Shown piece by piece: positions 22,460 through 33,960 of a stretch of 64,000 bases of DNA; position 1 is the stretch's first letter, and each line of letters starts with the position of its first letter. The position numbers and the translations under genes were made by a program. This DNA comes from Choanephora cucurbitarum. Its lineage: Eukaryota; Mucoromycota; Mucoromycetes; Mucorales; Choanephoraceae. The DNA lies in assembly GCA_025331435.1 (NCBI GenBank), contig JAIWNI010000105.1, positions 1-64,000 on the forward strand, read 5' to 3'. The notes beneath the pieces were generated by a model. The model was not told where the DNA came from. It saw only the letters and a program-made list of their open reading frames with translations, and searched no databases.

Positions 22460-25349
22460 ATTTGAAAGCGTCTCTCCTTTTTTTTTGTTTAATTGTAAAT
22501 TATATATAGTATATAGAGTAATTAAAAACCACCCACACCCAGACATAGTTAAAAAAAAGCTAATTGAGTAAAGAATTACAGATCCTGTTGGATGCTATTG
22601 AATGAACTAAGTAGATTTCTGCATGAGTTATGTTTTATTTGGCACAAATGTATTTTAAATTTGTCAGCTTAGCATAAAAGGTACGAAATCGTGTTGTATT
22701 GAAGACGCATGCAGTGTCAGCGCCATATTACTTTGTGTTCTGTACTTCAAGCATAAAAAGAATCAAAGTGTTTAGAACAAGCGTTTCATTGAATTAGGCA
22801 AAGTGTGGTTATAATAAAGAGAAAAGGACACAACATCCAAATGGCGACATTTGATATATCAGCATGCTTATTTGTAAATAACTCTGAACTATATAAATGC
22901 CAACAAACAAGGGTAAATGTATCTAAAGTACAACCATGCAGCACAATGTGCTTGGCTCAACTAATAGGTACCAAAAAGTCTTATTCAACGATAATCTATG
23001 GTTTCTTGATCATTAAAAGAAAAAGATACTTTATTTTCTTGGTTGCATTTAGTATCCATAAACTGAAAGATTAAGATTGGTCTGAAAGCATATATGATGC
23101 AACTTTAACATTTAAGATAGCATAAAGCCTGTTGTAGTCATTATTATTCCATTTGAGAGAGAGAGAGGAGAGTTTTTCTCCTTGTTATCTAACTTAAATC
23201 ACTAGTGCGTCTTTATTTTGCTTATATGTGTTCAATTGTTTTGCTTACTTTATTCTCTTCCCCCTTTTCCTTCCCCCCCTTTTTTTTTCTCACTTGCATC
23301 TGCATTATCTGTCATTAGTGTATCTTTATTTAGTTGAAATAGAGCAATCTGGGCATGTTCCTTTCTTTCAAATGAACTCGGTATGACTTTGATTTTCCCG
23401 ATAAGATAGGCTGTATAGGCCAAGTCGTCTGAAATGGTACAAATACCTGTTGTACTCTTGAAGATCCAATTTGCTCTTTTTTCAAATACAGAATCCAACT
23501 GTTATGAGCCATGGCCCTCCATATTGCTGATTTATAGAAGAAGTCTATGTATGCATTGATATAGACAAGAACAAAACACTTTCTATCTTCATTCTGATTA
23601 AATCTATTCCATAAATCGTTTTTTTCTTACTTTGCATACAACTCAATTCCACTGTGGTTTGTTGTAATCTTAATCAGAGAATCAAAGCAAAGAAAGCTTT
23701 GACAATCCGAGTCATCATGATACAAATCAGAATGTTTGTACTACATAGATAGTGCCATTGATCGATACCTCTTTCTCCTAATATAGACATGACATTTTTA
23801 GAGCCTGATTGAGTGATTGATAAAGAACATCGTTTCATAAAAAAAAGATGTTATCTCTAGTTGATATCCCACTTGTAATGAAGTTCTGTTGACGCAAAAG
23901 GAGAAATCTTCTTTCATTGTAAGAATTACGCTAATGAGGTTTCATCCTGTTCTCTTGAAATAAGAAAGTACCTTCCCAGTAGCAAATCCCTAACAAAAAG
24001 AAATTCTCCTTCACCAGCTTCATTCAAGTGGCGCCTAAGGTTTCGTTTTTTAATTTGCTACTCGAACATATACACGCTGAGAGAGAGGAAAGGCATTGAT
24101 GCTTAGAGAGAAACAAAATGACGCATGCGCACAGTTTCTTTTTGCCTCTACCTAAATTTGTATATGTAATGGGTTTTACAACAAAAAGCAGATAACGTCA
24201 AATCTGGCACCATGGAATTCTAAAGAGAAGCATGAAATAAAACAACTTCAATTGAGCCGTAAACCAAGAAGAACTCATTAATTGTTCAGCAGGCAATGTT
24301 GATAGCAGATACGGATCTCTCTATCATAGATATTGGTTGATGATGATTCAAATCAAATAAATAATCACATCATGTCGGTATAGAACCAAAAAGCCCGGAT
24401 TTACCCTGTGCTTAACTGAATCCATCATTTACAGTCGATCTTGCCTTTTTTTCTGATAACATATAAGCATTCAATGGCTGCTCAAAATGGGAATCCATCT
24501 AGAACACTCCGACAATAATTTCTTCCCGCTTTAAAAAAATCTTTTTAAATTAAAAAAGTAATTAGATCATACTGTTTCGAAAATCTTTTTTTTTTTTTTG
24601 AAGCATACACCATAAGCTGATTGAGTGCTTTTTTTTTTTACCTGCAGAGAAAAGATGACGAAGCCACAAAATGCTTTTAATATAGCCTCTGAATACCGGG
24701 AAACTATTAGTTTCTGTGAATGAAATGAAGATAAGGGAAATTTTTTTCCTTTGGGCCAGATAGAATTAGAAAGCTTTTGCCCTTTTTTTTCGGCGGGAAG
24801 ATACGGAATTTTTATGTTTTGTAAATCAGCCAAGAAGCACAACGTTAGATGAACTTGATATAGAATGCTGGAATGATGGCCTTAGATATTCGCTTAATTG
24901 TTTTCTTGCTTTTAGTTTATTTTTTGATTTTTGCCTATGACTACCTATTTGTTGGCTTGATGATAGCATACTATTGAAAATGAATTTAGGGACACTGTGA
25001 CCAATTGGAAGCAGTGTGTATTCTGTTTTTCTATAGAAGGAACAAGGAGGTGCATTCTTTTCTATTCATTCTATCAAAAGAAAAAGAAGAAGCTGTATAC
25101 TATGGTATCATAGTAGCTAATCGATAAGATACGCTAGCTCTTCTTTTAAGCACTTACTTTAAACGGGAAAATAAGGGTCTGACCGTAACCGCCCCTTGAA
25201 TATCTTGTCCAGCCTATGTAGACGATCTAGGAAATGGCGGGTTTTATTCTGAAATGATAAAAAGATATATCATGTTTTCATATAAATACTAGCTTCCATC
25301 TCTCCTTTCCTTTTCCTTTTCTTCATTATTCAAAAAACAAAACTCTATT
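22460..25349. other. 2.9-kb intergenic spacer
   Basis: No gene recognised. There are GA runs at about 23155-23170, poly-T/C tracts near 23262-23290, and short frames such as 22805-23074 (+) that have no recognisable features. Confidence 0.5.
25281..25288 (+). promoter_or_regulatory. TATA-like element of the 106-aa gene
   Basis: TATAAATA 62-69 bp before the ATG at 25350, followed by a CT-rich leader. This spacing matches that of the chitin deacetylase and ankyrin genes and supports the small gene as real. Confidence 0.4.
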
Positions 25350-25670
25350 ATGTCTCCTACTGTCGCTTACCGTCCAGAAACTACATTTTTGCACCCATTG
25401 GAAGTCAGCCATGGCCTAAATAAAAGAAGAACCAGCATTTCATCTGACTTGAGTGACCAAGAACAAACCTTCACTGACTGGCACCAACTGTTGTCTCAAT
25501 TCGATTCACAGCCTGAAATGATCCAGTTGATTGAACTATGCAAGATTGAAGAAGACAGACGTCGTCAAGAAGAAACAAAAATGAAGCTAAAAGAATACCA
25601 AGTCATGAGCCAATTACAATACTTAAGGGCTAGGCAGATACTGGAACAAGAAGAAAGCAAGCAAAATTAA
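25350..25670 (+). CDS. Small hydrophilic protein of unknown function (106 aa)
   Basis: Single-exon frame with a TATA-like element and CT-rich leader at the usual distance. The protein has a short N-terminal part with a KRRTSISSDLSD stretch that could be a phosphorylation site (basic residues before SIS), then FTDWHQLLSQFD and a charged C-terminal helix (about residues 65-103) rich in Glu, Arg and Gln that would be predicted as a coiled coil. There are no signal peptide, membrane segment or known domain. I do not recognise the family. The composition and codon use look like the neighbouring genes, so I consider it a genuine gene. Confidence 0.6.
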   Translation: MSPTVAYRPETTFLHPLEVSHGLNKRRTSISSDLSDQEQTFTDWHQLLSQFDSQPEMIQLIELCKIEEDRRRQEETKMKLKEYQVMSQLQYLRARQILEQEESKQN

Positions 25671-26561
25671 CTTTCTTATTCATTCTGGCATACTCCTCTT
25701 TGATATCTACATCTATACATATATACATACAACTCATTTTACGTACATGCGCATTCATTCTCATCTATTCCTGTCTCTTCATCTTTCACATTATGCATTT
25801 TTATTTTTTATATTCTACAATAAATAACTAATTTCTGTACATAAAAATACATACAAGCTGAGTTTATCCATAGAGTCTTTATATGTCATCTATTTTGAAA
25901 GACAATATAAGTGATGGATTAGATAGCCTAATCAAGATCATCCTTTTTAGGAAAATAGGATCATCCGATTTTATTCGAAAGAGAGTAGTGTAGTAAGCGT
26001 GTTTGCTTGACTGGAGATCATTTTTTATAGGCCAAAAAGTTTTTCTAAATTCTATGTGTCTTTTTCGATGCTTATGATCATGTCAGTCTTGATTTAGAAT
26101 ACTTCTTTAGGATTCCTCTTCTTTTATTATTAAACAGATGAGTTTGAAACTGATTTTTTTCTTGTGCTACATTTATTTTAAGGGTTGTTGCTGACTGATA
26201 CGTAAGCAAGATAAACTGATTTCTGATTTGAAATAGCTCGCAATGACCTAAGACAGATTTATTGTAACTGTCATGCTCACTGACTTTACCTATCTCACGC
26301 TTTTCTGTGTAATGTTCAATGACACTTGCTCAACACAGTCTATTTTCTGACTGACAGTTTGGCCTGATATTATCATGAGCAACATCATATTCTATTTCCC
26401 TTGCAAACGTATGTGCTAAACATGATATGCCAAAACGATCACTAGTAAATTCAGATGGGAGTAAGTCGACCTTTTTACTCCTCTCACTTCACTCTTCTCG
26501 GGAGGAAACCACGGGAGAGCCAACTCCCCTCCCCCTCTACTGAGTTGACTGGCAAATACTG

Positions 26562-26592
26562 ACACACACACACACGCACACACTCTCTCTCT
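26562..26592. repeat. CA/CT microsatellite
   Basis: Runs of ACACAC followed by CTCTCT, about 30 bp in all. Simple sequence, no function seen. Confidence 0.7.
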
Positions 26593-27711
26593 TACTGCTT
26601 CAAAACTATATCTTGTTCTTGCAAACCGAAAGAATTGGACAATCTCAATACTTTTTTATCTTGTCTTGAGCAAGTATGCTGTTGACATTGTTGATTAGAG
26701 TGCTATTTCTTTTAAAGAAATGTACTCTGTTGAAGGAGGTGTAGAAGTTTCTTGAAGGCTATAATAAACCTCTAGAAATAACAAGCAATACCGTCATTTA
26801 AAGAAGGGTTCAAGAAGTTAGATATTGCTCTGTTGTAAAAGGGCATTAGACCACAGTCTAACTATAGAAAAGCTCTGCAATGAATAGATTACTAACTGAA
26901 AGAATGATTTTTCCGGAACTTAATCCAATTGGACCACCTAAGCATTTCAATGCATACAAAGGCTTGTCTTTTTATAAACAAGAAACACTCAGACATCTTG
27001 AATCTGAAGTCAAGCCTCAAGAAAGAAACATATCAGACATTAGTCCTTAGTTCTATTGAGCAAAATGACCCTATAAATCCTCTCAAAAACTGTTGCTTCC
27101 ATCTGTATTAAATAGCCGCTAATTGGTCAGTATAAGCTAGATTGTTAGTTTCCATTTTTGGATATTATTATGCATCACACCAATAGAAAGAGAATGAAAC
27201 AAGTTGACTCAAGTGGTAAGATGATAGAATGATGAAAGTTATTTGTGAAGAATAACAGTCGTTTCTGTTGGACTGCAGAATATCTCAGATATACTATCTT
27301 CATCTCTACTGTATGTATATATATACTAGAGGTTGTTATTTAGAGTTTTAAAGCAGTAATGTAATCAATAAGCTGGAGAAACCCTTCAAAATTTATCAGC
27401 TTAAAACGTCATCAATTTCTACAATTAAATCACAGTTTAATGAGTTATATACAGCAACAGAAAAACAGCATTTTTATTTCTCTCTCATTTATTTTTCTGA
27501 AAACTTCTTTCCTCCTTTTTTGAAAAAACTATTTTTATACAAACAAAGAAAAGAGCAAAAAAATAAAATAAAAACAAACTAACCGAATAAAGCTGTAACA
27601 AAAAAAAAGTTGAATTTTTATATCTTTTTCTCTCTCTTTTTCTTTCTTTTTTTCAATATATTTTAGATACCACCTTACTTGTATATACCTTATTGCTTTT
27701 TTCTTGTTTTT

Positions 27712-27719
27712 TATAAATA
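27712..27719 (+). promoter_or_regulatory. TATA-like element of the ankyrin gene
   Basis: TATAAATA 72-79 bp before the ATG at 27791. Confidence 0.4.
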
Positions 27720-27790
27720 AATTGTAAGCCCATACAAACAACTCTTTTCTTTCAGCTTATACTCATTTTTATACATACAAAATAGCTATC

Positions 27791-30423
27791 ATGTTCGAAT
27801 ACCAACAATCAACTAAAAAACGATATCCAACTCAAACAAATGCATCACCTCATACACTAGATAACGAAGAAGAAGAAGATGATGACAACATGGACCAAGA
27901 CTACTACAGAATTCAACTAAAGAAGAAGAAGCGTCGACTTCGAGCCATGACTCAATCATCTTCACCTGAACCACAACCTTCTCTCAAAAAGGGTCGTAAG
28001 AAGGCTCTCTTGAATCCTAATCGTAAAGATAAAGCAGGCAGAACAAAGCTTTTCTTTGCAACAACAGCTGGCCATCTTGATAAAGTAAAAGAACTGATTG
28101 AGTTGGGTGCCGATGTCAATTTCAAAGATAATGCTGGTTGGACACCTCTACATGAAGCTGCTCTTAAGGGTCAATATGAGATTGGCAAACACCTCATCGC
28201 TTGTGGAGCTGAGATTAATGTACGTGGGTTTGGCTTAGATACACCTCTACATGATGCCTGTAGCAGTAATTCGCCTGAATGTGTGCAGCTTCTGGTGGAC
28301 GCAGGGGCAGATGTGTTTGCGTTAAACGAAGCTGAGAAACGACCAATTGACTTGTGCACAGATGAAGCCTGTCAACGTATCCTTCAGGCCAAAATGAACG
28401 AACTTGAACGACTGATTGCTCGAGATCAACAGGGTCGGTCTTCTCTCCATCGCGCCTGTATCAGCAATCGACTCCAAAAGGCTCAGTCATTAATTGAACA
28501 AGGTGCTGATGTCAACGCAAAGGACAACCAAGAGGCAACTCCCTTACATCTCGCCTGTGCTTCAGGTCATCTGAATATCGTCAAACTCTTGATTGATCAA
28601 GGCGCCATCGTCAACATTCTCGGCACAGACAGAGATGATACCCCTTTACATCAAGCCAGTCATCATGGCCATGTAGAGACAGTAAAATACTTGATTTCCT
28701 CTGCTGGTGCTGATGTCAACATGAAAGACAAATCAGGCAAAAACCCATATCATGTCTCAGCTAGCTATCCTCTCATTCGACAACTCTTGACAGCGCGCAT
28801 GGATGAAGTACGACTAGAGAAAGAAGCATGCAATGCTCTGGATGAAATTGCCAGTAAAACAGCTCAACGCAATGAACCAGAGCGCCAACTGACTCGAGAA
28901 GAGAAAAAGATCCAGAATTACATGCGCGTCTTTGCCAACCTAGACGGGAAACCTATGCCACAGCAACAACAGGATGATTTTATGAATTCAACTACATCAA
29001 AACGAAAGAGAAGAACAACAGCAAGAAGAAAATCATTATCAGTCGAAAGTGATTTATCTTCGCCTCAACAACGTAGAAAATCACCTTCTGCTTCCACTAA
29101 ACTAGATCCCACCAAAAGAGATACCAGTGGTCGAACACAACTTCATAAATATGCTAAACGAGGTGATTCTGATCGAGTAGAAGCCCTGTTGGAAATGGGT
29201 GCCAATCCAGATGAAAGAGATTATGCTGGTTGGACACCATTGCATGAGGCAGCATTGAATGGACATTGTCAAGTAGCCAAGATATTGCTTCAGTATGGCG
29301 CTAATGCCAACCCAAAAGGTGCTGACTTGGATACCCCTTTGCATGATGCCACTGAAAATAATCATTGCGATATTGTGGAGCTCTTGTTGGAGCATGGTGC
29401 TGATCCATTTGTTCGAAATGCGCATGATGCAGAGCCTATTGACATTGCTACTGAAAACGAATTTGATGATATCATCCTTGTCCTTCAATCAGCTAGTCCA
29501 GTGGCCAAAAAGAAGCGTGCCTTTAAGATCAAACGAGAAAACAGAGATGATGAGGATATGAACGAAGATGATGGAGATGTCAACAGTAGTTCTATTGAAT
29601 CGCATACGGAGAGTAAGCTATACGCCTTGTAAGACTTAGATTGAATCTAACCATATCTTTTTTAGAGCTTTCAAAAAAAGGCACTAAAAAACGTCGTCTG
29701 ATACAAGCAGCAGATCTTGTCAAAAACAAGCTGACGGATGATGAAAAAGAAGAGCAATCAACTCCAGACGAGACCTGTTCAGATACTCAACTAGTCACTG
29801 TCAAACTGGAATCAGATATAGATGATGTTGTCCCTTCGCTAAAGAAAAGGAAAGGACTTGGCCAGAAGGAATTACAGAAAGATGACATAACAAAATCCTC
29901 ACCTTCACAGCGCTATATTCCCAGCAAAAAGAACCTGTACACCATACCACTCCATTCGCCTATCCATACACCACCACCAGATCATTGGAATGCCACTCCC
30001 AAGGACCTCTATTCTCCTCTTTACACTGTCCAGATGTTCAATGCACCCAATTCAGATTACTATGTAATTGATCTTCAAGTCAGTCTGTTTCTCGGTATGC
30101 CACTGGATGAGTTCTGGTCAACCTATCCTTATCTCAATCGCAAAATCATTCATGCAGAGGGTAAGACGCGGTTATGGTGTACATTAAAGCAGATCATTCA
30201 TGAAGAGAAAGAATCGTTTGTGGCAAGAACGCTTTATTTTGTTGCTCTGGATGATGTGCTTCATCTGATCAAACGCGACTTTAATCACCTCAGTGCCAAT
30301 TTGATCACAATCACTTTAGATATTGGTTACTCTGATGAGTCAGCAGTAGTAAGAAAACACTACAACCTTCCACCCAAAATAGCCATGAAGATGAAGAAAT
30401 GCGGTTACCCATTTCAGCATTAA
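27791..30423 (+). CDS. Ankyrin-repeat nuclear protein, Hos4/ANKRD11-12-like
   Basis: Large protein of about 859 aa from exons 27791-29612 and 29666-30423. A basic, acidic-patched N terminus (nuclear-localisation-like KKKKRRLR) precedes a first ankyrin block at residues about 84-335 and a second at about 447-570. The blocks share the ADVNFKD/AGWTPLHEAAL...LDTPLHDA...PID pattern and look duplicated. The linker has clustered KRKRRTTARRKS-type basic motifs. After more acidic and basic low-complexity sequence, the last 140 residues form a separate folded region (SLFLGMPLDEFW, WCTLKQIIHEEK, ALDDVLHLIKRDFNHL). Ankyrin repeats with this spacing occur in Hos4, a Set3-type histone-deacetylase-complex subunit, and in ANKRD11/12, so a chromatin role is likely but not shown. 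Confidence 0.85.
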
Positions 30424-30499
30424 AACAAAGATATACCCCCCCCCCTTCTCTACCATGCAAGATAAAAAAAGCATTTCAAAATAAATTATTGTATTTTCT

Positions 30500-31495
30500 T
30501 TACATCTTGTAAACACGGTCTTGAATATAACCTAATTCCTTCAAAAGTCCTCTTAAAGTACCTTGGCTCTTATCAGGGTTCTTATCGCCACTGATAGCTT
30601 CCATCATAGGAGGAGGACCACAGACGATGATGACAGAGGATTCAACATCAGGTGCAGGCATTGTCTTCTTTAAGAGCTCACCATTGACATAACCCTTATG
30701 ACCAGTCCAGCTTTCAGATGGCTTTTCGACAACATAATGAACACTGAAACGATCAGGGTATTGTTGTGCATATTCATCCAATTCCTTCTTGAACAAGATA
30801 TCTTCTTCAGTCAAGTTGGCAAACACAAGAGAAAATTTGGTCTTTTCAGTGGACTCGGGTGTAAGCACGTTACGTAGCAATTGAAGCTGTTCAAAAAAAA
30901 AGTGAGAAGAACCGCCTAAATGATGTCATTTTCTTTCTTTACCATAGGTGTGATACCAGTGCCACCTTTATCAGATATGTCATTTAGATAATCGATAGCG
31001 CAGAAACATAACATGTCCACTTACCTGCTACCATGCCAACATGGTCAACGCGTCTCTTTTCCCAATTGTATTTCTCAAAGGGACCCTTGATATCGATTGT
31101 ATCGCCTACATTTAAAGAATGAACATGGCTACTCATGTTGCCTTGAGGATAGTTTTTGATAACAAAGTCAACATGGCCTTGTGTCTACCGGGTAACGTGA
31201 ATAAGCCATTACTTTCCAACTATCTTAATAGTTACCTTTTCATGTGAAGTAGGTGTATAAGGACGAATGACTTCTTCAGCCTTGCCGTCCTTGACTACGT
31301 TGCCACGAAACATGACACATGAAGTGATAGGCAAGTTAGATACATCAGTTTCTTTAGGGAGCTTAAAGCGGAAAAGAGAGACATTGTGGTTGACACGCTC
31401 TACTTTCTCGAGCTAGATATGAAGATGAGCATAAAGAAGAAGAACTGACTGGATATTACCTTAAAAGATCTGAATTCTGAAGGTGAGAAAACCAT
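30500..31495 (-). CDS. NADH-cytochrome b5 reductase-like flavoprotein
   Basis: Passes electrons from NADH through FAD to cytochrome b5 or a similar acceptor. Five minus-strand exons (31495-31460, 31412-31236, 31184-31025, 30965-30943, 30886-30500) give about 260 aa. FAD-binding signatures are RPYTPTS (residues about 57-63) and the GNMSSHVHSL segment; the NADH domain has GGTGITPM, assembled across a 23-nt exon, and the CGPPPMM motif near the end. All key residues are present. It is unusual that no N-terminal membrane anchor or targeting signal precedes the core: the predicted start sits right at the conserved FSPSEFRSFKL. Either the enzyme is soluble or an upstream first exon was missed. Its 3' end faces the ankyrin gene 76 bp away. 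Confidence 0.9.
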
Positions 31496-33030
31496 GATTG
31501 TTACTGTAGATATGATTAAAAAAGAAAAAAAAAACGGATATCAGATCTTTTTTTTTGTTTATTTATAAATTTTGTTTATTCCCGATTTAGGAGTTCTTCA
31601 CTTTTTCGATCATCAAAGAGCAGCAATAAAATTTTAGTCATGCGTGTTTAAGAGAATTGCATAAATTTCTCTATGGCTGACGCGATATTGAATATCTACC
31701 AAGTATCATTTAAATCGTTTTATTCACCAGTCAGTGATGAACAGCCTTTTTTCCCCCTTTCTGTAGTGAATTCAGATAGGTTCTATTGATAGGCTCATCT
31801 TGGTGAAGTGTTCTTACTAGCAAATTTCTTTATAATCTCGATATCGACTTTTGCAAGTCAAATTGAAATTATCTTATTCAATTCATTTTGATTGAAGAGG
31901 ATACATAGGTTACAGGAGAAAAGGTTTTTGGCTACTATAGACACACAACACAATTTAAAAGTGCATTGCAAAGATGCATAAATAAGCAGAGAGATAAGCC
32001 GAAGGGGTCATTATCTGAACCTGTGTTTGTTGAAAGTATAATCGCCATAAAATCATTGTTCTAGTGACAAATTGTAAATGATAAAATATGGATTAATACC
32101 GTGCTGAAACTGATAGTAAGAAAAGATCTTTTGTTTCCTTTGGCGATCTTCAGATCTGTTATGTAGTATTAGAAGGTGTACACATGATCACTTGTAACAC
32201 AGTATACAGCGGCCATAAATGTAGCCGTGAAGATTTTTCTGTGTTTAGCTATGGCCATGATAAGTCAAAGAAGGATAAAGCCTTATAGTCTCAGAGGAAG
32301 GGCACAGCAGAGTAGGCAAGGGATAGATTATGGCTGAAAGCAAATAGAAAACTAAAAGTCTTTGTTGTCCCATCGCAGATGTGCTCCTTTCTATATATCC
32401 TGCTACTTTTCATACATTGCCTACTAGTATCAATTGAATAACATTTGTCCTCTCGAGAAGCGAAAAGAAATATGTCTGAGAATGCCTGAAGAGTTTGTCT
32501 GTTGCGCAAAATATAGTGATAACAAAGCGTTGTAATTTAGCAGCCTGGTATCTTTAATAATATTCTAGTTGTGCTCTTTTTTTTTCATGAGCCGATGTTA
32601 AAGAAACTCCTCATCTCATTTTGATTTTAATCTTTAGCCTTGAGTGGTTTCAGTTTTATTTATTAGATACTTGAGTTTTCGTTGCTAATTCTCTTTTAGG
32701 CTTGTGCAAACTATGTCTCTAACTACAACTACAAGAGAGTGAAAATGCAATGCAACAAGGCTTTCCAGAAAAATGAAATTATATCTATCTGACAATCATT
32801 CCTCTCTCCTCAATTAGTTTGAGCTGTAACTTGAGAAGCCATTGGCAAAGTTTGTCTCAGAAAGAAAGAAAAAAACCAGAGAAAATGTTGAAAAGATGTA
32901 CCCAAAGCAATCTCCAAGATGGAAGATACAGACCGCTGTCAAGTTAGAATTAATAGGTATTAAAAATGCGATAAGCAATTGTACAATTAGTTGATACAAT
33001 ATTAAGCTATTAGGTTTTTTGCTTCAACAG

Positions 33031-33311
33031 GGAGCGGGAATTTCAAAAGCAAATATAGGACAACAAGAGAAATTAAGCCTAATTGATGATGACGATAACG
33101 TGTTACTTAATCTCATGAACCTCGCTCAAGAGCTTCCTGTGGCGGAAGGTTGCATTCTAGAGCTGGAGGACGATGTTTCAGAAGGTAACAATGACACTCT
33201 TAGAAGAAGAGTTATGACCTTGGTAGCTACCTTAAGAGCAGCTTTATATCTAACTTTTCAAAAAAGAACTACATTACAATATTTGCAAGGCAGAGTGAAT
33301 TATCAAAAAAG
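33031..33311 (+). pseudogene. Exon-like coding fragment with consensus splice sites, unrecognised
   Basis: A strong 3' splice site (TTTTTTGCTTCAACAG) is followed by 93 open codons and a consensus 5' site (AAAAAG|GTAAGT). The translated piece is acidic then helical (IDDDDNVLLNLMNLAQELP, ELEDDVSEGNNDTLRRRVM, TLRAALYLTFQKRTTLQYLQ). I did not find an upstream exon that joins in phase without a stop. It may be one exon of a decayed gene, or of a real gene whose other exons I missed. Confidence 0.33.
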
Positions 33312-33346
33312 GTAAGTTAGAACTATGGATAACCATTCAAACAGAG

Positions 33347-33960
33347 CAAACCTCAGATTTGAATTTAAAAGAATCAAATATCTGCATAATGATTGCCGGT
33401 GCAATTTTTCCCTCCATATCGTTGCCGAGACATCAAAAGTTCTTTCAGTACAGCGCTACTTTTTTGTTGGTGACAAATGCTACCTTTTGTGCTATTGGAC
33501 AAGCAAAGTAGGCTATTTCTCTTTGCTCTTCGACAAGCCCTTCTCAGCTAAATATTCTACATTTGGATGCACCATTTCTTCTAAGTCTCCTTTGTGGAAT
33601 TAACGCTAAAACAAAACTATTGAATGTTCATGATTTTAATGGAAATGTCATTGTCACTAGACAACTTACAACTGTAAAAAAGGATGTCATGTTCAACTCT
33701 TTTTTATTCTAAAAAACTACTTGCTTTTTGTAGCAAATGGAAGCATGCTTTTGGTCATTACATGATTATGCTCTCTAGTGTAGAAACAGTTCATGTTTTA
33801 ATGTACTTAAAAGCAATTCACCTGCCCAACACATGGAAGCAGGTTAAATGCGAAGAGATATGGTCAACAAGGATAGCAAGCACTATATATCATGTTTGTG
33901 GGTAATAGAGGCTATAGTTTTGGCTGGTCTATTCGAGAACACGTTCGTCTGAATAGTTTG
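33347..33960 (+). pseudogene. Broken reading frame downstream of the exon-like fragment
   Basis: One frame from 33347 reads as ordinary protein (QTSDLNLKESNICIMIAGAI, YSATFLLVTNATFCAIGQAK), is cut by a stop, and resumes (LHLDAPFLLSLLCGINAKTK, then VIVTRQLTTVKKDVMFNSF) with further stops to about 33960. Its phase does not join the preceding fragment. The hydrophobic pieces suggest part of a membrane protein. I read this as gene decay; family unknown. Confidence 0.25.

Larger units (their letters stand above)
25671..27790. other. 2.1-kb intergenic spacer
   Basis: No gene seen. A mixed CA/CT microsatellite lies at about 26562-26592, downstream of a C-rich stretch. The right end is AT-rich with a TATA-like element at 27712-27719 for the ankyrin gene. 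Confidence 0.5.

Noticed and set aside
22805..23074. Open frame of 89 codons.
   Set aside because: No splice context, promoter signal or recognisable motif; lysine- and isoleucine-rich as expected from AT-rich spacer.
27535..27741. Minus-strand frame rich in Lys and Phe upstream of the ankyrin gene.
   Set aside because: Low-complexity translation of a T/A-rich promoter region.
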